Assembly (NCBI RefSeq): GCF_902729405.1
Contig: NZ_LR746496.1
Span: 1,674,001 to 1,738,000 of the forward strand
DNA: 64,000 bases
Source: Acididesulfobacillus acetoxydans
Lineage (GTDB): Bacteria > Bacillota > Desulfitobacteriia > Desulfitobacteriales > Desulfitobacteriaceae
Reading direction: 5' to 3'
Below, piece after piece: positions 38,422-47,607 of the stretch; positions within the stretch are counted from its first letter, which is position 1; every line of letters starts with the position of its first letter. The position numbers were made by a program, and so were the translations under genes. Below the pieces are notes generated by a model, which was not told where the DNA came from, made no database searches, and saw only the letters and a list, made by a program, of their open reading frames with translations.

Positions 38422-39555
38422 ATGAATTCGCGGGAAAGAGTGTTGGCAGCGATTAATCATAAGGAGCCCGATCGGGTGCCCCTTTATTTTGGCGGTACGT
38501 CATCATTCATGACAGACGAGGCCTACTTTCAGTTAAAAGATTATCTTGGGATTACTGGGGATGTAGAAGCATACCGTGAAGGACACACCGGAAATTATTT
38601 TGATCAGCGTATCCTGGAAGCGTTAGACGCAGATGTGCGCTTCGTGCACATGAAGAAAGCAGCCGCAACTCCTGTGCGCAGGATCGATGAAAATACCGTC
38701 TTGTGTGACTGGGGAGTGCCTATTCGGAAAATCGATGGTTACGGAGTTCGGGTGGATCCGCCATTAGCCCATGCTACAAAAAGTGATATAGCCTGCCATC
38801 CGTGGCCGGATCCTTACGATCCGGGCCGGACAGCTGGACTGGCACTAGCAGCCCGCACTTTACGGGAACAAACGGATAAAGCAGTAGTAGCACGTTCTCC
38901 CCAATCAGCCAGTTTTTTGGAATATGGAGCTTGGTTGCGCGGAATGGAGCAGTTTCTTATGGATCTACTTCTTGACAGGGGGTTTGCAGAAGCACTTTTG
39001 GATAAGATTCTTGATCTCCAAATAGGATTCTATGACGCTTTATTGACAGAGGTAGGCAGGTACGTAGACATTGTCGAGACTGCTGAGGATTACGGGACCC
39101 AGAACGGCTTGCTTATCTCTCCGCAGTTATTTCGGGACATCATAAAGCCTCGTCGCAAGGCCATCAATGATTTTATTAGAAAGAAGGCACCAGGGGCCAA
39201 AATTCTCCACCATAGTTGCGGAGCCATCGAACCGATCATTACCGACTTGGTCGAAGTAGGTGTAGATATTCTCAATCCGGTCCAACCCCTGCCGAACATG
39301 AACCCGAGCGAGATCAAGAAGAAGTATGGAGATAAAGTTGTCCTCTGTGGAGGAGTTGATATGCAGAATACAGGCTTGCAGGACCCCTATCTTTTGGAAC
39401 AGGAAGTTGTTTTACGCATAGAGCAGCTGGCATCCGGAGGGGGCTATCTGTTTGCTCCGTCTAACCATATCCAGCCAGACCTGCCGACGCGCAGTGTGGT
39501 GGCCTTGTTCGCTTTGGCGAAAAAACACGGGGTTTACGGGCGAAACGAGGCTTAG
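38422..39555 (+). CDS. URO-D-fold methyltransferase-like protein, paralogue 2
   Basis: 377 residues, clearly homologous to the preceding protein over its whole length (shared VETADDYGTQNG-like and VDILNPVQPL-type segments) but well diverged. The zinc-site residues are His264, Cys266 (HHSCGA) and Cys309 (VVLCGGVD). I start at the ATG at 38422, 7-8 bases after GGAAGGAGG; an ATG at 38416 overlaps the ribosome binding site. Two adjacent paralogues could form a heteromer or act on two methyl groups or stereoisomers. Confidence 0.82.
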   Translation: MNSRERVLAAINHKEPDRVPLYFGGTSSFMTDEAYFQLKDYLGITGDVEAYREGHTGNYFDQRILEALDADVRFVHMKKAAATPVRRIDENTVLCDWGVPIRKIDGYGVRVDPPLAHATKSDIACHPWPDPYDPGRTAGLALAARTLREQTDKAVVARSPQSASFLEYGAWLRGMEQFLMDLLLDRGFAEALLDKILDLQIGFYDALLTEVGRYVDIVETAEDYGTQNGLLISPQLFRDIIKPRRKAINDFIRKKAPGAKILHHSCGAIEPIITDLVEVGVDILNPVQPLPNMNPSEIKKKYGDKVVLCGGVDMQNTGLQDPYLLEQEVVLRIEQLASGGGYLFAPSNHIQPDLPTRSVVALFALAKKHGVYGRNEA

Positions 39556-39585
39556 TGTTATAGGCTTACAGATTTGGAGGTAAGA

Positions 39586-40629
39586 ATGAAAGCTGCGATC
39601 TTACATGGACAAATGGACTTGCGCTACGAAGAAAGGGCTCTTCCGTCAATCGGATCTGGGGAAATCCTAGCCAAGGTCAAGATAAGCGGCATTTGCGGTT
39701 CCGATCTTCCTCGCGTTTTAGGTAACGCTGCCCATAGCTATCCCATTGTTTTGGGACACGAGTTTTCTGGAGAAGTGACCGAGCTCGGGTCAGGCGTGAA
39801 GAATATCAGTGTGGGACAGCATATTGTTGGAGCGCCACTTTTGCCCTGTCATCACTGTGAGGACTGTCTACGCGGCTATTACTCCCAGTGCAAAAACTAC
39901 TCGTTTATTGGTTCACGTACTGACGGCAGCTGGGCCGAATATGTGAAAATGCCTGCTGTGAATGCGGTTCCATTACCGGAAGGTGTTGGGGATAAAGAAG
40001 GGGCGTTCTTTGAGCCGGCGACTGTCGCCCTGCATGGTTTGTCCCAAATGAATTTTCGCGGTGGTGAAGACGTTGCCATCGTTGGCATGGGAACTATTGG
40101 CCTCCTGACGTTGCAGTGTGCTCACGCCCTAGGCGCGAAGCGTATCTTTGCCTTTGACATAGATTCGCGTAAGTTGCAGCTTGCGAAAGAATTGGGAGCC
40201 GATGTCGTTCTCAACACGGGTGCTGAAGATTTCGCCGAAAGATATGCATGGGAAACTAAGGGGGCGGGTGTATACCAGGTGATCGAGACGGCTGGAGTGG
40301 AGTTTACCGAAAAGCTGTGCCTAGAGATTGCCGCTAATAAAGGACAAGTGATGTACATTGGCACCCCTACTCGTAGCGTGTCCTTTGAACCTCGCGAATT
40401 CGAGCGTATTAACCGAAAGGAACTGACAGTTCGTGGCTCCTGGATGTCTTACTCAGCTCCCTTCCCTGGACAGGAGTGGAGACTCGCCGGTCATTTTTTT
40501 CAGAAAGGCAAAATACAGTGTCAGGGCCTTATAGACCGTATTGTTCCATTATCGGAAATCAACGCTGCCTTCCGCGATTTGCAGATTCCCGGCGAGGTGA
40601 AGGGCAAGATACTGCTAAGGTGTTCCTAA
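39586..40629 (+). CDS. Zinc-dependent medium-chain dehydrogenase, third paralogue
   Basis: 347 residues. Catalytic zinc ligands are in GICGSDLPR and GHEFSGE; the structural cluster is CHHCEDCLRGYYSQC. The Rossmann motif is VAIVGMGTIGLLTLQ. It is closest in texture to sorbitol- and galactitol-phosphate dehydrogenases, like the gene at 17532. In this operon it could oxidise the demethylated or phosphorylated polyol. The ATG at 39586 follows GGAGG by 5 bases. Confidence 0.85.
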   Translation: MKAAILHGQMDLRYEERALPSIGSGEILAKVKISGICGSDLPRVLGNAAHSYPIVLGHEFSGEVTELGSGVKNISVGQHIVGAPLLPCHHCEDCLRGYYSQCKNYSFIGSRTDGSWAEYVKMPAVNAVPLPEGVGDKEGAFFEPATVALHGLSQMNFRGGEDVAIVGMGTIGLLTLQCAHALGAKRIFAFDIDSRKLQLAKELGADVVLNTGAEDFAERYAWETKGAGVYQVIETAGVEFTEKLCLEIAANKGQVMYIGTPTRSVSFEPREFERINRKELTVRGSWMSYSAPFPGQEWRLAGHFFQKGKIQCQGLIDRIVPLSEINAAFRDLQIPGEVKGKILLRCS

Positions 40630-40858
40630 ATTCGGTGATTTCTGCCCCATGAGGAGCTTAATAGGGGGGGAGTCTCCCGGAGACAGGTCAAGAGCACCAT
40701 TTCGGCGAAGGTTGGAGTTGGGCGAAGGTTTTTTGAGAGCCTAATTTATCGATCACGAAAGGGCGTTTGCAGACAATGGGACGGACAGCGGGAAACCAGT
40801 TTGAACTTTATTACGTTGCAAAATTAAATTATCGCGGGATTTTCAGGGGGTATAGTAT

Positions 40859-41479
40859 ATGTCAACATTACAAGAGATGGCCGAAGCCGTCATTTGCGGA
40901 AACGCCAAAAAGGTCAAAGAGATTGCCGAAAAGGTTTTGTCTGAAGGCATTGCTCCCCAGACCATTATCAATGATGGCTTGATTGCCGGAATGAACGTGG
41001 TCGGGGTTAAATTCAAGAATAACGAGGTCTATGTACCGGAGGTCCTCATTGCGGCCCGGGCCATGCATGCCGGGATGGATGTAGTCAAACCGCTCTTGTC
41101 CGCGAGTGAAGTGCAGGACAAAGGGATCGTTTTGATTGGCACGGTGAAAGGAGACCTCCATGACATCGGGAAAAACTTGGTGCGCATGATGTTGGAAGGT
41201 GCCGGTTATAAGGTCATTGACGTGGGGGTGGATGTGTCGCCGGAGAAGTTCGTTCAGGCTGTCGAAGAGCATAAACCGCAAATCGTAGGTCTGTCTGCTC
41301 TTTTGACAACCACCATGGTCAACATGAAAAGCACCATCGAACTGCTTGAATCCCATCCGGTGAAAGTTATGATCGGTGGCGCACCTGTTACGCAAAAGTT
41401 TGCCGATGAGATCGGGGCCGATGCCTATGCCCCCGACGCAGCTACGGCGGTGGAGTTAGCTGACAAGCTTTTGGCTTGA
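40859..41479 (+). CDS. Corrinoid protein (MtaC/MtbC-type B12-binding)
   Basis: 206 residues. A helical cap domain (residues 1-85; KVLSEGIAPQTIINDGLIAG and VYVPEVLIAARAM) precedes a cobalamin-binding Rossmann domain with the D-x-H-x-x-G motif GDLHDIG, where His101 is the lower cobalt ligand. This is the methyl carrier of corrinoid methyltransferase systems. It is the last gene of the ABC-kinase-URO-D operon. No methyltransferase II or RamA-like activator is encoded next to it, so those must act from elsewhere. Confidence 0.92.
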   Translation: MSTLQEMAEAVICGNAKKVKEIAEKVLSEGIAPQTIINDGLIAGMNVVGVKFKNNEVYVPEVLIAARAMHAGMDVVKPLLSASEVQDKGIVLIGTVKGDLHDIGKNLVRMMLEGAGYKVIDVGVDVSPEKFVQAVEEHKPQIVGLSALLTTTMVNMKSTIELLESHPVKVMIGGAPVTQKFADEIGADAYAPDAATAVELADKLLA

Positions 41480-42405
41480 CTTTTGGCATAATGGACCAAA
41501 GGATAACTGTTTCGAAAGGCGTTAGAGAAGGCAAATTTACAACCGGCACAGCGACAATTGCGGATTGACCGCACGATGCGCTAACGCGCTATAGGTTTAG
41601 GAAAAACAACCAAGAATCCATAAAATAACCGAGAGAAAGTCACTCGAAGGGGTGACTTCCTCTAATTCGGTGCGCCACGCATGATGATTAACTTGACGAT
41701 GACAGTCCGTTATGGGGGTATGTAGCGACCAACCATTAGCTCAAGGCAAGGGTGTCGATCGTGGGGTGGATCCGAAGGTAGCCGGCGGCAAAGTTCCGCC
41801 CCGAGGAACACGGTAAAGTAAGGGGGTATTTTGTTTAGTCCAGGTGTTATTGCTAAGCTATCCAGTCCAAAGGTTGAAGGCAAAAGTTGTCTTTAATTTG
41901 ACGGCGTACGTGTCCAAAAGGCTTGTTCACGCGATTGTGAGCAAAAAATCTGACGAGCTAAAATGTCCACATTTGCGGACTGACTGACAGACGGACAATA
42001 ATGCACTCTTTCTGTAAGATACTGGCACTTAACGTCGTCAATATATAGACATTATAGGGTAGTAGAAACACCTACTCTCCAGCGTTTTGATATCCAGGCT
42101 GTATGCAAAAAGCAAGTTGATTTAACGCGGTCTATACCGCTGTCAATGTGCAAACTCTGCGCCGTGTGTGTCTAATTCTAGCCGCAATTATCTAACCCCG
42201 GAGACGTAGGATATCTAACGCGAACGACTTATTTAGTGTGAGCACCCGAAGCAGTAAAAAACCTGCGGCGATCCCGAATGGATAGCTCGATGAGCCGGGA
42301 GGAATTAGACTGAAATTGGCGAATAGTTACGTATACGAGAGTGAAGAATATCATTCGACGATGTAGAACGAAACTCCTCTAGAGTTTGAAGGAGAGTAGA
42401 TTTAG
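41480..42405. other. Long non-coding gap with group II intron scrap
   Basis: About 930 bases with no supported protein gene. A 7-bp stem-loop AAGTCAC/GTGACTT (about 41636-41659) may be a weak terminator. The 5' end of a group II intron lies at about 41670-41822 (separate entry). The last 250 bases carry no recognisable feature except a short inverted repeat AAACTC/GAGTTT just before the IclR gene, possibly its operator. Confidence 0.5.
41670..41822 (+). ncRNA. Group II intron 5' fragment (domain I)
   Basis: The sequence begins GTGCGCC, a group II intron-like 5' end. It then contains AGCTCAAGGCAAGGGTGTC, GGTGGATCCGAAGG-AGCCGGCGGCAAA and GAGGAACACG in the order I know from domain I of bacterial group II introns. 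No reverse transcriptase/maturase reading frame and no domain V/VI follow, so it is a truncated relic. Confidence 0.6.
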
Positions 42406-43218
42406 ATGCAGAAAGAGCCCTCAGTGATAAGATCACCCATTAAGTCCGTATCCAAGGCGCTTAAAATCATCGATTTTTTGGCAGAGGCAAGGCGGGATGT
42501 TTCCCTGGGTGAAATAGCTAAAGAAATGAACCTTGCCAAAAGCACGGCTTACGGGCTTTTGGCAACACTAAGGGATTTCGATTATGTTGAACAGTCACCC
42601 TTTGATGGCAAATATCGTTTAGGCATCCGGCTCTTTGAAGTGGGCAACGTCGTTGCGAACACATGGGATGTGCGTCAGATTGCCGGACCCCATATCGAAT
42701 ATTTGGTAGACAATCTGGGAGAGACGGTGCATCTGGTAATCTTGGATAAGGGAGAAGTTCTCTATATTGATAAACGGGAGAGCAAGCAATCATTGCGAAT
42801 CGTTTCGCAGGTGGGGAATCGCTTGCCGGCCCATTGCACCGGGGTGGGCAAGGTCTTGCTGGCGCACCTTCCGGCGGGGGAACTGAAACGACTCCTTGCC
42901 GTTAAAGGGTTAAAACGATACACGAAAAACACGATAACGGAGGAAAAAGTTTTGCTTGAGGAACTGAAAAAGATAGGCCGGCAGGGATACTCCATTGATG
43001 ATGAAGAGATTATGGATGGCCTCCGCTGTGTGGCTGTTCCGATTCGGAACTTTTCCGGCAAGGTTATTGCGGGGATGAGTGTATCGGGTCCGACGGCCCG
43101 TTTGGATGGAGAACGACTGGAGAGCATCATTGAGCATATGCTAAAGACCGGCCAGGATATATCTGCCAGTCTGGGTTACAGGTCGGGGGTGGGAGGGAAT
43201 GCTCATGGATGTTCGTGA
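42406..43218 (+). CDS. IclR-family transcriptional regulator
   Basis: 270 residues. Winged helix at residues about 10-75 (KALKIIDFLAEARRDVSLGE, AKEMNLAKSTAYGLLATL) and IclR effector domain (VGNRLPAHCTGVGKVLLA, then RCVAVPIRNFSGKVIAGMSV). It heads an operon for 2-oxopentenoate breakdown and overlaps the next frame by about 14 bases. IclR proteins often control aromatic acid catabolism, which agrees with the enzymes downstream and the BenE-type permease. Confidence 0.94.
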   Translation: MQKEPSVIRSPIKSVSKALKIIDFLAEARRDVSLGEIAKEMNLAKSTAYGLLATLRDFDYVEQSPFDGKYRLGIRLFEVGNVVANTWDVRQIAGPHIEYLVDNLGETVHLVILDKGEVLYIDKRESKQSLRIVSQVGNRLPAHCTGVGKVLLAHLPAGELKRLLAVKGLKRYTKNTITEEKVLLEELKKIGRQGYSIDDEEIMDGLRCVAVPIRNFSGKVIAGMSVSGPTARLDGERLESIIEHMLKTGQDISASLGYRSGVGGNAHGCS

Positions 43219-44005
43219 ATTCCTCTTTGCTCCGCTCCAGGGGAAAACCTATAAGTTTTCCATAAAGTCCCGGGAGAACGGAATTTTCTCCGGAGCCGCT
43301 CGTCTCAAGGATATGGCGGCGGAATTGGGTATAGCTCAGTTCCGGGTGCGGCCCGAGGGACAAGAATTACACGCAGGCAGCCTCGTTTTTTCAGGGATGG
43401 GTAACGCTGAAACGGTGACCAAAGCGGAGGAAATTCTTCCAGGGGTGATCGGCAAGCCTTCTGGGGTTGCCACCGCCGCTGCGGCCTTCACCCAGAAAAC
43501 GCAGAGGCTTAAGGTGGTCTGCGGGGCTTGGAAAAAGGTTGACAGGGCTGTAAGAAAGGAACTGCGCCAGGCGGTGATCACCGGTGGTGCTGAGTTGCGC
43601 ATCACCGATGAACCGTTTATCTATCTGGATAAAAACTACATCAGAATGTTTGGTGGAATCGCCGTCGCGGTGGCCAGGGCAAAAGCGTTCGACGCCAGTC
43701 GAGTGGTGGTGGCCCAGCTTCGGGGTGAGAGTATGGATATCGCTTCAGAGGCCAACCTGGCTGTCAGGGCGGGCGCTGGTATTCTCATGGTGGATACAGG
43801 TCAGGTATCGGATCTTCGACTCGTAGTCGCGGCAGCGGAGCAAGGGGGTTGGCGAGAACGCGTGCGCTTGGCCTTTGCCGGGGGTGTGAACGTCCAGCAA
43901 TTGGAGGAGCTGGCCAACCTGGGGGCAGATATTGTAGACGTAGGCCGGGCGATTCTTGATGCGCCTATGCTCGATTTCTGCCTGGATGTGGAAGGAGAGT
44001 TGTAA
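43205..44005 (+). CDS. QPRTase-fold protein (ModD/NadC-like)
   Basis: 266 residues with the nicotinate-nucleotide pyrophosphorylase fold. GKPSGVATAAAAFTQK replaces the usual FLSGIAT-x-T motif, and the C-terminal barrel has GILMVDTGQVSDLR and FAGGVNVQQLEELANLGADI. The residues around RITDEPFIYLDKNYIRM differ from the canonical DTRKTTPGLR quinolinate site, so it probably acts on another pyridine or heterocycle, or is a ModD-type accessory protein. Start at the ATG 43205, 8 bases after GGGAGG. It is the first enzyme gene of the operon. Confidence 0.72.
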   Translation: MDVREFLFAPLQGKTYKFSIKSRENGIFSGAARLKDMAAELGIAQFRVRPEGQELHAGSLVFSGMGNAETVTKAEEILPGVIGKPSGVATAAAAFTQKTQRLKVVCGAWKKVDRAVRKELRQAVITGGAELRITDEPFIYLDKNYIRMFGGIAVAVARAKAFDASRVVVAQLRGESMDIASEANLAVRAGAGILMVDTGQVSDLRLVVAAAEQGGWRERVRLAFAGGVNVQQLEELANLGADIVDVGRAILDAPMLDFCLDVEGEL

Positions 44006-44887
44006 ATGGAATGGGAGCTCCTGGAAAAAACGACCTTTTGGATCGATGATATCGAGTTAAACCACGCCAATTTAGGCGAGGCGGCCAAAATTGCTGCTGA
44101 AGCACTTGGCTTAATGCCAGAGGAGGTGATGGTTGTCGATGTACGGCCAGGCATGATTGCCTTTGATGTCTTAAAACACAAGGTCCAGGCCGAAAGGGTG
44201 GCTGGCAAAGGGGAGGAGATTCTGAAGGGTTTAGCGGCTCTACCCGGAGTCACAAGAGGGGAAAAAGCAGCGATTCACTCGGAAGGCGTTCTGGGGTTCA
44301 TCGCTCTGGATCCCGAGGAAGTGAAAAGTGTGCTTGAAGCATCTGCTGTTCAGGCTCAAGGGATTAGCCAGGCCGTTGCGCGCAGGGCCATCGTGTTCTC
44401 TTCCGGGGCTGAGGTGATCGCCAAGAAGATTGAGGATACGAATTCTCCCTATATTACGCGAACATTAGAAAGCCATGGTTATCAAGCGCGATTTGGCGGC
44501 ATTCTGGAAGACGACGCCAAGGCTGCGGCGGCAGTCTTGGAAGGGGCACTGGAGGCTGGGTATGGCTTAATTATCACGACAGGCGGTGTGGGAGCAGAGG
44601 ACAAGGACTATAGTATTGAAGCGGTTCTGCGTCTTGATCCCAAAGCCTACACACCCTGGATCCTGAAGTTTACCCCGGACTTCCACCGCCACCACAAAGA
44701 GGGGGTACGGATTGCGGTCGGACAGGTGGGAATTGCCCTCTTGGTGGCTTTACCCGGTCCACATGAGGAAGCTCGCCTGGGGTGTGACCGCCTGGTCGAA
44801 GGTTTGGCGCACGGGTTGACGGCTCCGGAACTGGCCGATGTCATCGCCTCCGCCCTGCGAGAACGTTGGCATTCGATGATGAATTAA
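44006..44887 (+). CDS. MogA/CinA-fold molybdopterin-binding-like protein
   Basis: 293 residues. The C-terminal half carries a MoCF-biosynthesis-like fold: VARRAIVFSSGAEVI, then GLIITTGGVGAEDKDYS, the usual TGG-x-G-x-x-x-D signature. The N-terminal 140 residues are not recognisable and may bind a substrate. It starts directly after the preceding stop. In related clusters such proteins accompany molybdenum hydroxylases, but none is encoded here. It may prepare or insert a nucleotide cofactor. Confidence 0.68.
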   Translation: MEWELLEKTTFWIDDIELNHANLGEAAKIAAEALGLMPEEVMVVDVRPGMIAFDVLKHKVQAERVAGKGEEILKGLAALPGVTRGEKAAIHSEGVLGFIALDPEEVKSVLEASAVQAQGISQAVARRAIVFSSGAEVIAKKIEDTNSPYITRTLESHGYQARFGGILEDDAKAAAAVLEGALEAGYGLIITTGGVGAEDKDYSIEAVLRLDPKAYTPWILKFTPDFHRHHKEGVRIAVGQVGIALLVALPGPHEEARLGCDRLVEGLAHGLTAPELADVIASALRERWHSMMN

Positions 44888-44900
44888 GGAGGACATGAGC

Positions 44901-45674
44901 ATGAACTACAAAGACATAGCGGAGATGCTGGCCAAGGCAGAAAATGAGAGGAAGCCGCTGGAGCCATTGACGGAAAGGTACCCGGGTCTGAGCATTCAGG
45001 ACGCTTATAAGATCCAACTCGAGGGCATTGCTCTGAAGCGGGCCCAAGGGCGCAAAATCATTGGCAAAAAGATCGGGATCACCAGCAAGGGCATGCAAAA
45101 GCTCTTGGGGGTGAACGAACCTGATTATGGTCATTTGCTCGACGATATGTTCTTATTGGAAGGCGAGGCTTGCCGACGGGAGGAGCTTCTTCTGCCCAAA
45201 GTGGAGGGGGAACTGGCCTTCGTGTTAAAAGACAGGCTTAAAGGACCGGGAGTCACGATCGCGGATGTCCTGCGGGTTACGGCAGGCGTGATGCCTTCCT
45301 TTGAAATCGTGGACAGCCGGATTCGCGACTGGAAAATCAAGTTGCCGGATACCATCGCGGACAACGCCTCCAGCGCCCGCCTCGTTCTAGGCAGCCGCTT
45401 GGTTCCCGTTAAAGATCTTGACTTGCGGCTGATTGGCATGGTCTTAGAGAAGAACGGCGGGATGGTCAGCAGTGGGGCAGGGGCTGAAGTCTGGGGTCAT
45501 CCGGCGGCGTCTGTGGCGTGGCTTGCCAATAAACTGGCTGATTTTGATATCGCCTTGGAAGCCGGGGAAATCATCCTGTCCGGAGCCGTGACTGCGGCGG
45601 AAGCGGCGGCGGCCGGAGATGTGTTTACCTTGTCCTTTTACGGCCTGGGTAGCTTGAATCTTAGATTTATTTGA
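44901..45674 (+). CDS. 2-oxopent-4-enoate hydratase family protein
   Basis: 257 residues of the fumarylacetoacetate-hydrolase-like hydratase/decarboxylase family (MhpD, DmpE, DmpH). Family signatures include SIQDAYKIQLEGI, GKKIGITSKGMQKLLGVNEP and the metal-binding VEGELAFVL with its paired glutamates. It adds water to 2-oxopent-4-enoate to give 4-hydroxy-2-oxovalerate, or decarboxylates 4-oxalocrotonate. The ATG at 44901 has AAGGAGG 8 bases upstream. The two genes after it encode the next two steps. Confidence 0.9.
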   Translation: MNYKDIAEMLAKAENERKPLEPLTERYPGLSIQDAYKIQLEGIALKRAQGRKIIGKKIGITSKGMQKLLGVNEPDYGHLLDDMFLLEGEACRREELLLPKVEGELAFVLKDRLKGPGVTIADVLRVTAGVMPSFEIVDSRIRDWKIKLPDTIADNASSARLVLGSRLVPVKDLDLRLIGMVLEKNGGMVSSGAGAEVWGHPAASVAWLANKLADFDIALEAGEIILSGAVTAAEAAAAGDVFTLSFYGLGSLNLRFI

Positions 45675-45703
45675 ACTCAATGTGAGGAGATGAAGACGTA
45701 ACC

Positions 45704-46579
45704 GTGAAAAAGATTAAAGTGGCTGTCATTGGTCCGGGCAATATTGGTTCCGACTTAATGTACAAAATACTCAACAGTGATCGGCTGGAAATGGCTCTAC
45801 TCACGGGAATTGTTGAATCCGAAGGGATTAAGAGGGCTCGGGATATGGGGATCAACACTTCTATCGAAGGGGTGGATGCGGTTCTCAAGGACCCGGATAT
45901 CAAAATTGTCTTTGATGCGACCGGAGCGAAACCTCATTCGACGCATGCCCCTTTGCTGAAGCAGGCGGGTAAGGTCGCGATTGATCTGACGCCGGCTGCC
46001 ATTGGGCCGTATGTAGTGCCCTGTGTTAACCTGGATCAACTGAAAGATGAGCCTAACTTGAATATGGTGACTTGTGCCGGACAGGCGACGGTTCCCATCG
46101 TGTCTGCCATTCATCAGGGGGCTGGAGTCAAATATGCGGAAATTGTGGCCAGTATCTCCAGTAAGAGCGCAGGGCCAGGGACTCGCCAGAATATTGATGA
46201 ATTTACCGAAACAACCTCCAGGGCTATTGTTGAGGTGGGTGGGGCAAAAACCGGTAAGGCTATCATCATTCTGAATCCGGCAGAGCCTCCGGTTTTGATG
46301 TGCAATACTGTTTATGTTGAGGTCGAGAATCCAGACGAAACTGCGATAAAAGATGCTGTTCATGGGATCGTTAAGGAGATCCAGAAGTATGTGCCTGGCT
46401 ACAGGCTCCGGGTGCCCCCCATACTGGAGGGTCACAAGGTGACGACCATCATTGAAGTCGAAGGGGCAGGCGACTTCCTGCCCAAATATTCCGGAAACCT
46501 CGACATTATCACCTCAGCCGCTGTGCGGGTGGCCGGGAAAATCGCGGAGAAGTTACTGGCAAAGGGAGTGCAGGCATGA
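45704..46579 (+). CDS. Acetaldehyde dehydrogenase (acylating)
   Basis: 291 residues, typical of MhpF/DmpF. N-terminal nucleotide-binding [18 protein letters not shown], and the catalytic cysteine in [13 protein letters not shown]. It converts acetaldehyde plus CoA to acetyl-CoA with NAD. The family channels acetaldehyde from the aldolase encoded next, whose ATG overlaps this stop by 4 bases, consistent with a physical complex. Confidence 0.95.
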   Translation: MKKIKVAVIGPGNIGSDLMYKILNSDRLEMALLTGIVESEGIKRARDMGINTSIEGVDAVLKDPDIKIVFDATGAKPHSTHAPLLKQAGKVAIDLTPAAIGPYVVPCVNLDQLKDEPNLNMVTCAGQATVPIVSAIHQGAGVKYAEIVASISSKSAGPGTRQNIDEFTETTSRAIVEVGGAKTGKAIIILNPAEPPVLMCNTVYVEVENPDETAIKDAVHGIVKEIQKYVPGYRLRVPPILEGHKVTTIIEVEGAGDFLPKYSGNLDIITSAAVRVAGKIAEKLLAKGVQA

Positions 46580-47607
46580 ATAAGGAAAAAATGATTCATC
46601 TGGTGGATACAACCTTGCGGGATGGCAGTCATGCCGTAAGTCATGAATATACGGTGGAACAGATCTCGGCCATTGCCGGAGGGTTGGATGCTGCCGGAGT
46701 TGAATACATTGAAGTAAGCCATGGGGACGGTTTGGCCGGGTCTTCTTTTAACTACGGGTGGTCGCTGACCCGCGAAGAGGATATGTTAATCGCGGCGGCC
46801 AAGGCCATTAAGAAGGGAAAACTCACCGTGCTCCTCTTGCCGGGTATCGGGACTGTGGAAAATCTGGAACATGCAGCCCGATGCGGAGCCAAAGCCGTAC
46901 GGGTGGCCACCCATGTTACGGAGGCCGATATTGCCGAGCAGCATATCGGGATAGCCAAGAAATTGGGTCTGAAGACTTTTGGCTTTCTGATGATGAGTCA
47001 CATGGCTCCGCCGGAAAAAGTACTCGAACAGGCTAAACTGTTCGAGTCTTATGGGGCTGACATCATCTATGTTGCAGATTCAGCGGGAGCGATGCTGCCT
47101 GAGGATGTAAAGGTCCGCGTGGGGGCTGTCGTGGATGCCGTAAAAGTGCCCGTTGGTTTTCATGCTCATAACAACTTATCCTTGGCTACCGCCAATTCTT
47201 TAGCGGCTTTGGAAGCCGGCGCGAGTTTTCTGGACGGGACTTGTCGGGGCTTGGGTGCCGGGGCAGGGAATACCCAGATCGAAGTGCTGACAGGGGTTTT
47301 AGATAAAGCGGGTTATCAGACCGGTGTGGATTTTTACAAAATTATGGATGTAGCTGAAGAGGTGGTAGAGCCAATCATGCACCGCCCGCAAGTCGTGCGC
47401 AATGCTCCGTTAATGCTGGGTTATGCCGGGGTCTATTCCAGTTTTCTCTTACACACCTACCGGGCTGCGGAAAAGTTCCGGCTTGATCCCAGGGACATTC
47501 TGGTTGAACTGGGAAGGAGGCGAATGGTCGGGGGACAGGAAGATATGATTGTCGACGTCGCGTACCAGTTGGCCCAAAAGAAAGGAGGTTCACATGAAGG
47601 TCGTTAA
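46576..47607 (+). CDS. 4-hydroxy-2-oxovalerate aldolase
   Basis: 343 residues, DmpG/MhpE family. [19 protein letters not shown] is the N-terminal active-site strand; [17 protein letters not shown] contains the metal-binding histidines; [12 protein letters not shown] follows. It splits 4-hydroxy-2-oxovalerate to pyruvate and acetaldehyde and forms a channelled complex with the dehydrogenase encoded just before. The 3' end overlaps the next gene by 14 bases. Confidence 0.95.
   Translation: MNKEKMIHLVDTTLRDGSHAVSHEYTVEQISAIAGGLDAAGVEYIEVSHGDGLAGSSFNYGWSLTREEDMLIAAAKAIKKGKLTVLLLPGIGTVENLEHAARCGAKAVRVATHVTEADIAEQHIGIAKKLGLKTFGFLMMSHMAPPEKVLEQAKLFESYGADIIYVADSAGAMLPEDVKVRVGAVVDAVKVPVGFHAHNNLSLATANSLAALEAGASFLDGTCRGLGAGAGNTQIEVLTGVLDKAGYQTGVDFYKIMDVAEEVVEPIMHRPQVVRNAPLMLGYAGVYSSFLLHTYRAAEKFRLDPRDILVELGRRRMVGGQEDMIVDVAYQLAQKKGGSHEGR

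Noticed and set aside
37231-39555. The two URO-D genes as heme biosynthesis hemE
   Set aside because: They carry a zinc-binding H-x-C...C set, occur as a tandem pair and sit with a corrinoid protein and sugar genes, not with other heme genes.
41480-42405. Cobalamin riboswitch in the gap between the corrinoid and IclR genes
   Set aside because: I looked for the B12 box (GCCACTG-type core) and did not find it. The conserved part is better explained by a group II intron fragment.
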